8,449 nucleotides of DNA from Planctomycetota bacterium (lineage in GTDB: Bacteria; Planctomycetota; Phycisphaerae; Phycisphaerales; SM1A02). The stretch spans positions 1 through 8,449 of the forward strand of contig JADFGE010000110.1 in assembly GCA_022567855.1 (NCBI GenBank). Direction: 5' to 3'. Numbering within the stretch: position 1 is the first letter of the stretch; each line of letters opens with the position of its first letter. Of this stretch, positions 1 through 5,845 are shown piece by piece. Below the pieces are notes generated by a model that was not told where the DNA came from, ran no database searches, and saw only the letters and a program-made list of their open reading frames with translations. The position numbers and the translations under genes are program-made.

Positions 1-804
1 GACGATGCCCTCCCCTATATGACAAACCAGTTCCGTCGTGAGCTGAGGCTCACTGACGGCGCCGCGGCCAAGCACCGATGTCTCGAACGGTTCATGACCA
101 AACTCGTCGACCTCGGTTGGCACCACATGCCGGGCGTTCGCAAACGGCAGACGTCGGCTGACCTTTCCCACTGGCTCGGTGTTTCCATCGATGACATTGA
201 GGGCGCTCTGCCGCGACAACGACGGTCATTCTCAACCACCGTTGCCACCGGCCCATCGACTGACGAACCGAGCGTTTCTCAAGAACCCGTTGCTGCCGTT
301 GCCCCCGCCCGATACCGAGCCGAGCGCGACCTGCTCGCCCTGTTGATCCACAACCCGGGTTTACGCGCGCAGACGGTCACCGCGATAGACGGCGGGCCCG
401 TCACCGTGACCAAGCGGTTCAATGCGGCTGCGTTCCACGACCCAGGCGTGCAGCGCGTCGCCGAAGCTGTGTTCGGTCGGCTTGAGAGTGATTCAGATTT
501 CACCGTCCAGGACCTGATGGGCGAACTACAATCGCCTGATGACCGTCGCCTCGTGAGCGACCTTTACGAGCAGGCTCAAGTACACGCCGACCACACCGCG
601 GAGACCAGCGCCGCCGAACGGTTGCAAGCCGCCTGCGCTGCTCTCAGCAAAGTCCAAGGCGACGAAAGCTATCGGGAGGACTTGGCCGCGTATCGTCGTG
701 ACATAAAAGACACCGCCGATGCGGACGCTCTTCGCGAGCAGATCAACAAGCGACGTAGACAAGGAGACCTCCCCGCGGCGATGCCGTTGAGAGTACGTTC
801 ATAA
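1..804 (+). CDS. dnaG: DNA primase DnaG, C-terminal part (5' end outside window)
   Basis: The frame is open from base 1 and ends at TAA 802-804, so about 267 C-terminal residues are present; the ATG at 19 is internal. The zinc-binding and TOPRIM catalytic domains lie off the left edge. The visible part begins in the helical region after TOPRIM (DALPYM, then GAAAKHRCLERF and a lae-lgv-like SADLSHWLGV segment). A Pro/Ser/Thr-rich linker follows (about 220-310), then a helical domain opening with AERDLLALLIHNP (319-357). That opening is typical of the DnaG C-terminal domain that contacts the replicative helicase DnaB. The protein primes Okazaki fragments at the fork. The following rpoD supports the call, since dnaG-rpoD is the classic macromolecular-synthesis gene order. 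The C-terminal domain is poorly conserved, so the name rests on this pattern and the neighbour. Confidence 0.85.
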   Translation, partial: DDALPYMTNQFRRELRLTDGAAAKHRCLERFMTKLVDLGWHHMPGVRKRQTSADLSHWLGVSIDDIEGALPRQRRSFSTTVATGPSTDEPSVSQEPVAAVAPARYRAERDLLALLIHNPGLRAQTVTAIDGGPVTVTKRFNAAAFHDPGVQRVAEAVFGRLESDSDFTVQDLMGELQSPDDRRLVSDLYEQAQVHADHTAETSAAERLQAACAALSKVQGDESYREDLAAYRRDIKDTADADALREQINKRRRQGDLPAAMPLRVRS

Positions 805-860
805 TTCCCTAGACGATCGAGTTTCGTATTGAAATATTTTCTTGAAGAATTGAGATCGAT

Positions 861-864
861 GGAG
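861..864 (+). promoter_or_regulatory. Shine-Dalgarno site setting the rpoD GTG start
   Basis: GGAG lies 8 nt upstream of the GTG at 873 and fixes that codon as the rpoD start. An in-frame stop (TGA 843-845) precedes it and there is no in-frame ATG between. The next in-frame ATG (894) has no purine-rich site. An out-of-frame ATG at 859 opens a five-codon ORF (MEQKQ) whose TGA (874-876) overlaps the GTG as GTGA. Confidence 0.6.
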
Positions 865-872
865 CAAAAGCA

Positions 873-2696
873 GTGATTCAGGTACTTCCGCAAATGCATC
901 CGACCCTGCGTGAACTCATCCAGATCAGCGCCAAGCGCAAGTGGATCAGCTACGAAGAGCTGAACACGGCCCTTCCGGATGAGATGGTCGATCCGGAAAA
1001 GCTCGACGAGCTGATGGTCGTCATCGAGAGCCTCGGCGTGCGCTTCATCGATGAGTATGAAGTCCGCCGATGCAAGTACGAGCCGTTCCAGGCGCCGTTG
1101 CAGACGAATCTCAAGTTCAAGCGGGACGACCCGAAACGGGGCAGGGCCGCCCCCAAGGTCCGCATCGAGGCAGAAGAGCCCCGGGACGAGGAGCAGAGGC
1201 CGGGGTTCGGCGACGCCGAGCCGCACGTGCCGGAGGAGTTGCTCGACGAAGCGGAGGCCCGGGCGGTTATCGAGGAGGCGATCGCCGACAGCGGATCGAA
1301 ACGCATCGACGATCCGATCCGCATGTACCTCACGCAGATGGGGACAATTCCGCTGCTGACGCGTGAACAGGAAATCAGGCTGGCCAAGAAGATCGAAACG
1401 ACGCGGATGATGTTCCGACGGCGCGTCCTGGAATCGGACTACGCCTCGTCCCAAGCGGTTGACATCCTTCACCAAGTCCACGAGGGAAGTCTGCCCTTCG
1501 ACCGAACCATGCGAATCTCCACGGCCGAGGAAAACGCCAAGGACAAGATTGCCTTGCGGATTCCCGTGAATCTCGCTACGGTCCGGCAATTGCTCGAGCT
1601 CAATCGCCGAGACTGGGACCGACTGGCCGCCGAAGCGCCGGCGGCGGCAACGAACCAGCGCCGACGAGACGCGATGACGGCCCGCCGGCGCAAGATCGCC
1701 ACGCTGCTCGAAGAATGCTGCCTGCGGACGGGAAGAATCCAGCCTCTTTTCCGCAGGCTCCAGGGGCACAACAAGAAGATCAGACAGCTCAAACGCGATC
1801 TGCAGCGGGCCGAGAAGTATCCCGACAAGTACGATCCTGAAGATGTCTACGTGATGAGCGAGGAGATCGACGGCCTGCGCAGTCTCGTGCTCGAGACCGC
1901 CGAGGATCTTGAACAGCGCGTCAAGGACATCGAAACCGTCTTCAATGAGTACGAGCTCGCCAAGCGCGATCTCTCGGGCGGGAACCTTCGACTTGTCGTG
2001 TCGATCGCCAAGAAATATCGCAACCGCGGACTGCCGTTCCTGGACATCATTCAGGAAGGCAACACCGGGCTGATGCGGGCCGTGGACAAGTACGAATACA
2101 AACGGGGTTATAAGTTCTCAACCTATGCCACGTGGTGGATCCGCCAGGCGATTACCCGGGCCATCGCCGATCACGCCCGGACGATTCGCGTGCCCGTGCA
2201 CATGATCGAGACGATGTCCAAGCTGCGGACGATCCAAAAGCACTTGCAGCAGGAGTTGGGCCGCGAACCCACGATCGGCGAACTGGCCGAGCGAGCCGAA
2301 ATGGCCGTGGACGAGACCCGCCGCGTGATGAAGATCGCGCGACATCCCATTAGCCTTGATCGGCCGGTCGGTGAGTCCGAGGACTCGCAGTTCGGCGACT
2401 TCATCGAAGACGAACGACAAGAGGCCCCCGCCGACACCGCGACCAGCGAGATGCTGCGGGTTCGCATCCATGACGTGCTCAAAACCCTGACCTACCGTGA
2501 GCGCGAGATTCTTAAACTTCGGTACGGCATCGGTGACGGATATACCTATACGCTCGAAGAAGTCGGGCGAATCTTCAAGGTCACCCGCGAGCGCGTTCGG
2601 CAGGTCGAATCCAAAGCGATCCGCAAGTTGCAGCATCCGGTGCGCCGCCGGCGATTGGCGAGCTTTCTCTCGGGGCCAACCGAACCAACAACGTAA
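873..2696 (+). CDS. rpoD: RNA polymerase primary sigma factor RpoD (sigma-70)
   Basis: This 607-aa protein directs RNA polymerase core to housekeeping promoters by recognising the -10 and -35 boxes. Its length is close to E. coli sigma-70 (613 aa). Domains in order: region 1.1 (about 8-65, the acidic DNA-mimicking part); an acidic, charged linker (about 85-143); region 1.2 (146-175, DDPIRMYLTQMG...LTREQEI); a long Arg/Lys/Glu-rich non-conserved region (about 180-360); regions 2.1-2.4 (365-445, with NLRLVVSIAKKYRNRG, FLDIIQEGNTGLMRAV and the -10-melting aromatic patch YKFSTYATWWIRQAI); region 3 (about 446-520, with GREPTIGELA); region 4 (533-590, with YREREILKLRYG and the -35-reading helix VTRERVRQVE). 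All core regions are complete, so it should be functional. It starts 68 nt after dnaG in an AT-richer gap; a CATAAT at 800-805 could be a -10 box, but I see no matching -35. It ends just before a strong terminator. Confidence 0.97.
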   Translation: MIQVLPQMHPTLRELIQISAKRKWISYEELNTALPDEMVDPEKLDELMVVIESLGVRFIDEYEVRRCKYEPFQAPLQTNLKFKRDDPKRGRAAPKVRIEAEEPRDEEQRPGFGDAEPHVPEELLDEAEARAVIEEAIADSGSKRIDDPIRMYLTQMGTIPLLTREQEIRLAKKIETTRMMFRRRVLESDYASSQAVDILHQVHEGSLPFDRTMRISTAEENAKDKIALRIPVNLATVRQLLELNRRDWDRLAAEAPAAATNQRRRDAMTARRRKIATLLEECCLRTGRIQPLFRRLQGHNKKIRQLKRDLQRAEKYPDKYDPEDVYVMSEEIDGLRSLVLETAEDLEQRVKDIETVFNEYELAKRDLSGGNLRLVVSIAKKYRNRGLPFLDIIQEGNTGLMRAVDKYEYKRGYKFSTYATWWIRQAITRAIADHARTIRVPVHMIETMSKLRTIQKHLQQELGREPTIGELAERAEMAVDETRRVMKIARHPISLDRPVGESEDSQFGDFIEDERQEAPADTATSEMLRVRIHDVLKTLTYREREILKLRYGIGDGYTYTLEEVGRIFKVTRERVRQVESKAIRKLQHPVRRRRLASFLSGPTEPTT

Positions 2697-2732
2697 GAAG
2701 TTGCGTGCAGCCGCGCACTAGCGACATTCCTG

Positions 2733-2765
2733 CAGCGAGACGCAAATCGTCTCGCTGTTTTCTTT
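2733..2765 (+). terminator. Rho-independent terminator of dnaG-rpoD
   Basis: A perfect 10-bp stem (CAGCGAGACG 2733-2742, CGTCTCGCTG 2748-2757) with a 5-nt loop CAAAT is followed directly by TTTTCTTT (2758-2765). It lies 36 nt after the rpoD stop. The U-tract is on the + strand only, so it stops rpoD transcription and separates rpoD from the next gene. Confidence 0.93.
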
Positions 2766-2848
2766 GTGCGACTGGCATGTTGTTTTTAGCGAACCGCAGC
2801 GCGCCGTAGAGCGAATAGGTAGGTAGACAGATTTCGCCGAAATGGGCG

Positions 2849-2949
2849 CCGGTCGGGGAGGCTCAAACAACGCCGGCCAGGCAATCGTCCGCCCACCGCC
2901 ACTGGGGACGGTACTCGCCGGCCATTTGCTGGGCTTGATCCCCGACCGG
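2849..2949. repeat. Nested inverted repeat upstream of the deacetylase gene
   Basis: Several arms nest in order. The outer pair is CCGGTCGGGG (2849-2858) with CCCCGACCGG (2940-2949), extended by an A-T pair to 11 bp. Next come CAAA (2864-2867) with TTTG (2925-2928), GCCGGC (2872-2877) with GCCGGC (2917-2922), and CGTCC (2886-2890) with GGACG (2906-2910). There is no T-tract. It could be a structured 5' leader of the gene at 3009, a decayed small mobile element, or chance in GC-rich DNA. The rest of the 243-nt gap (2766-3008) shows no convincing gene or sigma-70 promoter. Confidence 0.4.
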
Positions 2950-3008
2950 GACAGCCCACCTTGGTGAATGCTCACACCATCGCGTGGTTGGTTTATCATC
3001 ACCCGGCT

Positions 3009-4037
3009 ATGCCGAGCGATGTGTTGCTGCTGTACGACGAGGCGATGCTGGCGCACGATCCGCACCCCGATCATCCCGAGCGGCCGGATCGGCTTCGTGC
3101 CGTTCGTGATGCGCTGCAGCAACAACCGCTGCCGGGAACGCGCTGGGGGGTTGGGCCGCCGGCCGAGCGCGAAGCGATCGCGCGCGTTCACAGCGCCGCG
3201 CATATCGATCGGATCGAGTCGCTTCGTGGCCAAACGGCGGCTCTGGACGTCGATACCGCCATCTCACCGGGAAGTGTTGAGGCGGCGCATCTCGCGGCGG
3301 GAGCGGCGATCGAGGCGGTGACCGCGGTGGCGGATGGCCGTGCTGCCCGCGCGTTCGCCTTGGTTCGACCGCCGGGACATCACGCCGAGCACGACCGCGC
3401 GATGGGGTTCTGCCTGTTCAACAACATCGCCATCGCCGCCGCCCATGCCCGAGCCAAACTTGGCTGCGAGCGCATCCTGATCGTGGATTGGGATGTCCAC
3501 CACGGCAACGGTACGCAGCAGGCGTTCTACCGCGATTCGAACGTCTTGTTCTTCAGTACGCACCAATTTCCGTTCTATCCTGGAACCGGCGCCGTAGATG
3601 AAACCGGCGCGGACGATGGCATTGGGTACACGGTGAACGTCCCCCTCCCGCCGGGTCTGGGGGACGCTGCGTATGGCGCAATCTTCGCCCAGCTTCTCAT
3701 TCCAATCGCCGATTCGTTCGCACCCGATCTGGTGTTGGTCTCAGCCGGCTTCGATTCGCATCGTAATGATCCGATCGGCGGCATGATGGTGACCGAGCAG
3801 GGGTTTGCCTCGCTCTGCGCGGTCGTTCGTGACATCGCTGATCGCCATGCGAACGGCCGGCTCGCGCTCATCCTCGAAGGCGGCTACGACCTGGCGGCGC
3901 TGGCGGGCAGTGTCCGCGCCTGTGTCGAGATTCTGGCGGGATCAGCCGCGCAGCCGCCGGATGACCGGTGCGACCCGCGATCGGACAAGGTCGTCGATCT
4001 CGTGCGTGGCGTTCACGCCGGTACTTGGCCGGTGTGA
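3009..4037 (+). CDS. Histone-deacetylase-family zinc amidohydrolase (HDAC-like)
   Basis: This 342-aa protein belongs to the arginase/deacetylase superfamily, whose bacterial members remove acetyl groups from acetyl-lysine, acetylpolyamines or related amides. The length matches single-domain bacterial deacetylases. Visible landmarks: the N-terminal DPHPDHPERPDRL signature (17-29); RPPGHH (120-125) with the active-site His pair H124/H125; VDWDVHHGNG (159-168) giving zinc ligands D162 and H164; AGFDSH (246-251) giving the third ligand D249; and EGGYDL (290-295) with the transition-state Tyr Y293. All catalytic residues are present. The HPERPxRL opening resembles class II/HDAH-type enzymes more than acetylpolyamine amidohydrolases, but the substrate cannot be read from sequence. 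No signal peptide or membrane segment is seen, so it is cytoplasmic. I chose ATG 3009 because homologs begin just before the LVYDE-like segment. A TTG at 2961 would add 16 residues without family resemblance; neither start has a clear ribosome-binding site. It stands alone after the rpoD terminator. Confidence 0.93.
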   Translation: MPSDVLLLYDEAMLAHDPHPDHPERPDRLRAVRDALQQQPLPGTRWGVGPPAEREAIARVHSAAHIDRIESLRGQTAALDVDTAISPGSVEAAHLAAGAAIEAVTAVADGRAARAFALVRPPGHHAEHDRAMGFCLFNNIAIAAAHARAKLGCERILIVDWDVHHGNGTQQAFYRDSNVLFFSTHQFPFYPGTGAVDETGADDGIGYTVNVPLPPGLGDAAYGAIFAQLLIPIADSFAPDLVLVSAGFDSHRNDPIGGMMVTEQGFASLCAVVRDIADRHANGRLALILEGGYDLAALAGSVRACVEILAGSAAQPPDDRCDPRSDKVVDLVRGVHAGTWPV

Positions 4038-4046
4038 TCCAGCGTG

Positions 4047-4075
4047 TTGCGAAGTCGTCCGCACGGACGTATCCT
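4047..4075 (+). promoter_or_regulatory. Possible sigma-70 promoter with a dyad in the spacer
   Basis: TTGCGA (4047-4052) and TATCCT (4070-4075) are separated by 17 bp; each matches 4 of 6 consensus bases. The spacer contains the dyad CGTCCG-CA-CGGACG (4056-4069), which fills it up to the -10 box. It lies in the 84-nt gap before the GlcG lipoprotein gene, about 46 nt from its start. The dyad could be an operator or a short hairpin; it lacks a T-tract and so is not a terminator. Box matches are modest. Confidence 0.35.
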
Positions 4076-4106
4076 CCGCTGTCGAATCGCAGCAGACCCC
4101 ACTAAC

Positions 4107-4112
4107 AAGGAG
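4107..4112 (+). promoter_or_regulatory. Shine-Dalgarno site deciding the GlcG-like start
   Basis: AAGGAG ends 9 nt before ATG 4122 and abuts ATG 4113. Ideal spacing favours ATG 4122, which also leaves a compact lipoprotein signal peptide with a basic N-terminus (MRHDRIVKG). Confidence 0.75.
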
Positions 4113-4121
4113 ATGGATGTG

Positions 4122-4775
4122 ATGCGTCATGATCGAATTGTCAAAGGGACGGTGCTTTGTATGGCTGTTATGTTCGGACTCGCGATCGGCGGCTGCCAAA
4201 GTTCCGGGGGCCGTGTACAGCTCGGCTATGAGGTTTTCGCCGATCCACAACTGATGGACGTGGATGTACAAGAGATCCTTGACCAGGCCGAAGCCGCGGC
4301 GAAGACCGAGCAATCGCTGTTGCGCGTCGATGCCGCCGGAACAGTGCAGACCTGTCGAATGCACATGATCGTGGTGGATCGTTTTGGTCTCGTCATTGGT
4401 CGACGTTCCATGCCGGATGCCTGGGCGGGAAGTGTCTCGGTCGCTGAGTCCAAGGCCTTTACCGCGGTGGCGTTCAGTAGTGATGAAAACGCGCTGACCT
4501 CGCGCAGTATCGGCGCGCTCTCGCAGCCGGGCGGAGCGCTATGGAACATCGGCAATTCCAACCGGGAACATGGGATCATTGAGTTCCCCGGCGGCGTGCC
4601 GCTGTATCGAGACGGCAAGCTCATCGGCGCGATTGGCGTCAGCGGCGACGGCGTCGAGCAGGATGAGAACGTCGCCGAGGCCGGCGCTGTCGGTTTCGAG
4701 CCGATCGAAGCGATTCGCATCGACATCGTCACCAAAGGCGGCGTGGCGTATACGGATCGGCCGGGCGGCAAGTAG
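4122..4775 (+). CDS. GlcG/HbpS-family (DUF336) lipoprotein
   Basis: This 217-aa protein starts with a lipoprotein signal peptide: basic MRHDRIVKG, a hydrophobic stretch to about residue 22, and lipobox AIGGC with C25 as the likely lipidated residue. The mature protein would be tethered to a membrane outside the cytoplasm. From about residue 45 it follows the GlcG/HbpS family: a helical start (EILDQAEAAAKTE), VVDRFGLVIGRRSMPDAW (84-101), S-x-x-x-A-x-x-KA-x-TA (106-115), the loop ALSQPGGAL (132-140), then FPGGVPLYRDGKLIGAIGVSG (155-175) and EQDENVAEAGAV (179-190). The family includes the haem-binding, redox-linked HbpS of Streptomyces and GlcG proteins near glycolate oxidase genes; many members have no known job. 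Here no glycolate or haem genes are adjacent, so function is open. The core motifs are intact. It follows the deacetylase gene after 84 nt with its own possible promoter, so co-transcription is uncertain. Confidence 0.88.
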   Translation: MRHDRIVKGTVLCMAVMFGLAIGGCQSSGGRVQLGYEVFADPQLMDVDVQEILDQAEAAAKTEQSLLRVDAAGTVQTCRMHMIVVDRFGLVIGRRSMPDAWAGSVSVAESKAFTAVAFSSDENALTSRSIGALSQPGGALWNIGNSNREHGIIEFPGGVPLYRDGKLIGAIGVSGDGVEQDENVAEAGAVGFEPIEAIRIDIVTKGGVAYTDRPGGK

Positions 4776-4810
4776 ATGCGGCGGTCAACGAAGCGAGCCT
4801 GATTTCATAG

Positions 4811-4830
4811 CCGCGGATGCATATCCGCGG
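4811..4830. repeat. Hairpin repeat, copy 1
   Basis: An 8-bp perfect stem (CCGCGGAT with ATCCGCGG) encloses a 4-nt GCAT loop. ATAG precedes it (4807-4810) and recurs inverted as CTAT after copy 2. Copies 1 and 2 are therefore inverted relatives: 4807-4831 can pair with 4853-4877 at 22 of 25 positions plus one G-T, around a 21-nt loop. Confidence 0.85.
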
Positions 4831-4853
4831 GCTCTTGCGTGAGGCTACCCAAC

Positions 4854-4873
4854 CCGCGGGTATACACCCGCGG
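4854..4873. repeat. Hairpin repeat, copy 2
   Basis: An 8-bp perfect stem (CCGCGGGT with ACCCGCGG) encloses a 4-nt ATAC loop. Relative to copy 1 the innermost-but-one pair has changed on both sides (A-T to G-C), keeping the stem intact. Confidence 0.85.
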
Positions 4874-4906
4874 CTATCAATGTTGCGCCGCTCGCTCGCC
4901 CTCTAG

Positions 4907-4926
4907 CTGCGGGTGGTAACCCGCAG
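4907..4926. repeat. Hairpin repeat, copy 3
   Basis: An 8-bp perfect stem (CTGCGGGT with ACCCGCAG) encloses a 4-nt GGTA loop. Relative to copy 2 the second pair has changed on both sides (C-G to T-A). Stem and loop lengths are identical in all three copies. Confidence 0.8.
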
Positions 4927-5074
4927 AGGCGTCGCCAGCGCCCATGGCCCAGGCATCACCGGCGAAGCGTGGATATGATGCGACGGCCCGGACCCCCGGC
5001 CCCCCACGGCGTCGGCCACGTCGCACGCCAGCCGCTGCTTGCGGCCCGCACTCGGCCCAGAGTCTCGTTGCCAG

Positions 5075-5539
5075 CTACTCGATTCTCCAGATGCGCACTT
5101 TGAAGGCGCCGTAGTCGCGCTCGACGTGCTGATCCGAGTAGTGAAGTTTTTCCAGGCGATACCCGAGCTTGGTCTGCTTCTCGCTCTTCGGAATCACGAG
5201 CACCATGTAGGCCTCGGTCGCCGTGACGCGGCGGTCCCGCAGCCTCCGCACATCCTTTTCGATCGCACTGTCCATCACGGTGCCCTCGGCGCTCACGATC
5301 TTGATCTCGCCGACCATAGGCGGGTGTGCAACGGCAAACAGATCCGCGAATCCCTCATTCAGCACACCGGGGTGGTTCGTGAACAGGGTCATGTCGCGTC
5401 CGTGGCGTCCCTGCAGGAACATTTCCCCCTGCAGCCACCCCTCCCAACACCCGGCAGCGTCCAGCACAACGGCGAAGTGGTCCTTCACTTTCTCGAAGAA
5501 CGCCAGGAACCACTGGAACCAGTCGACATGCTCGGGCAC
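5075..5539 (-). CDS. Uncharacterised 154-aa protein, possible PD-(D/E)XK nuclease fold
   Basis: I do not recognise a named family. The protein is Trp/Phe-rich at the start (DWFQWFLAFFEKV, 6-18; WEGWLQGEMFL, 32-42) and then has NEGFADLFAV...GEIKIV (61-82). An acidic E39, D66 and the E78-I-K80 strand motif, with 11 residues between D66 and E78, fit the spacing of the PD-(D/E)XK nuclease core. A helix (EKDVRRLRD) and a hydrophobic strand (AYMVLVIP) follow, as that fold would require. This is a pattern match only. No signal peptide or membrane segment is seen, so it is probably cytoplasmic. The GTG start at 5539 lacks a clear ribosome-binding site and sits just after two in-frame TAG stops (5555-5557, 5549-5551), so the gene may be a 5'-truncated remnant. 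The opposite strand has a longer open frame (5039-5554), but its composition reads as a shadow. Confidence 0.6.
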   Translation of the reverse strand: MPEHVDWFQWFLAFFEKVKDHFAVVLDAAGCWEGWLQGEMFLQGRHGRDMTLFTNHPGVLNEGFADLFAVAHPPMVGEIKIVSAEGTVMDSAIEKDVRRLRDRRVTATEAYMVLVIPKSEKQTKLGYRLEKLHYSDQHVERDYGAFKVRIWRIE

Positions 5540-5681
5540 GAAAAGCCACTATAGCTACCCGCTGCGGTCCTTCTGGTCGCCGTCGACTTCGCAGCGCTTG
5601 GCGATGCCTGACGCCCGGTCGACTGCCCAAAATCTGCCCACTTGCTGGCGGCGGGGCACCCCCTTGTGGCGCACGCTGGCA

Positions 5682-5710
5682 TTGACGATCGCACTGGTGT
5701 CCGCGAGAAT
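5682..5710 (+). promoter_or_regulatory. Putative sigma-70 promoter of tRNA-Ser
   Basis: TTGACG (5682-5687, 5 of 6 matches) and GAGAAT (5705-5710, 4 of 6, keeping the key A2 and T6) are separated by exactly 17 bp. Transcription would start near 5717, giving a leader of about 8 nt before the tRNA. The GC-rich stretch after the -10 box (GCGG) is typical of stringently controlled stable-RNA promoters. Confidence 0.55.
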
Positions 5711-5724
5711 GCGGTTTGTGACCG

Positions 5725-5811
5725 GGTGGGGTGGCGGAGCGGTTGAACGCGCCGGTCTTGAAAACCGGTATACCCTTCGGGGTATCGCGGGTTCGAATCC
5801 CGCCCCCACCG
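5725..5811 (+). tRNA. tRNA-Ser (anticodon UGA)
   Basis: The full cloverleaf can be drawn: 7-bp acceptor stem GGTGGGG (5725-5731) with CCCCACC (5804-5810) and discriminator G5811; a D arm with 3-bp stem; anticodon stem CCGGT/ACCGG (5752-5756, 5764-5768) with loop CTTGAAA and anticodon TGA (5759-5761); a long class II variable arm with 6-bp stem ATACCC/GGGTAT capped by TTCG; and T arm GCGGG-TTCGAAT-CCCGC (5787-5803). The long variable arm and G73 discriminator are serine identity features. It reads UCA and other UCN codons. CCA is not encoded (TTGG follows), so it must be added after transcription. It converges on rsmG, whose stop codon is 34 nt away. Confidence 0.97.
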
Positions 5812-5845
5812 TTGGAAGAAGGCTGGGCGGCTTGAGAGAATGGGG

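Larger units (their letters stand above)
4776..5074. other. Gap between convergent genes
   Basis: These 299 bases separate the stop codons of two convergent genes. The first half holds three short hairpin repeats (4811-4926). In the second half (about 4930-5074) I see only GC-rich sequence with no gene, T-tract terminator or promoter that I can support. Confidence 0.6.

Noticed and set aside
669..1769. 366-aa open frame on the minus strand
   Set aside because: Antisense to the intact rpoD gene; His/Arg/Leu-rich shadow with no recognisable domain.
2961..3008. Sixteen-residue N-terminal extension of the deacetylase from TTG 2961
   Set aside because: No ribosome-binding site and no family similarity; homologs begin at about ATG 3009.
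4807..4926. CRISPR array
   Set aside because: Three short palindromes of differing sequence, irregular spacing, no conserved repeat of 24 nt or more and no cas gene.
5039..5554. 171-aa open frame on the plus strand, longer than the gene called opposite it
   Set aside because: Its composition (His, Leu and Val runs) reads as a shadow, while the minus-strand frame has a protein-like order of strands, helices and a coherent motif.
5725..5811. tRNA-Ser as attachment site of an integrated element
   Set aside because: No integrase gene is present and I found no second copy of the tRNA 3' end within the window.
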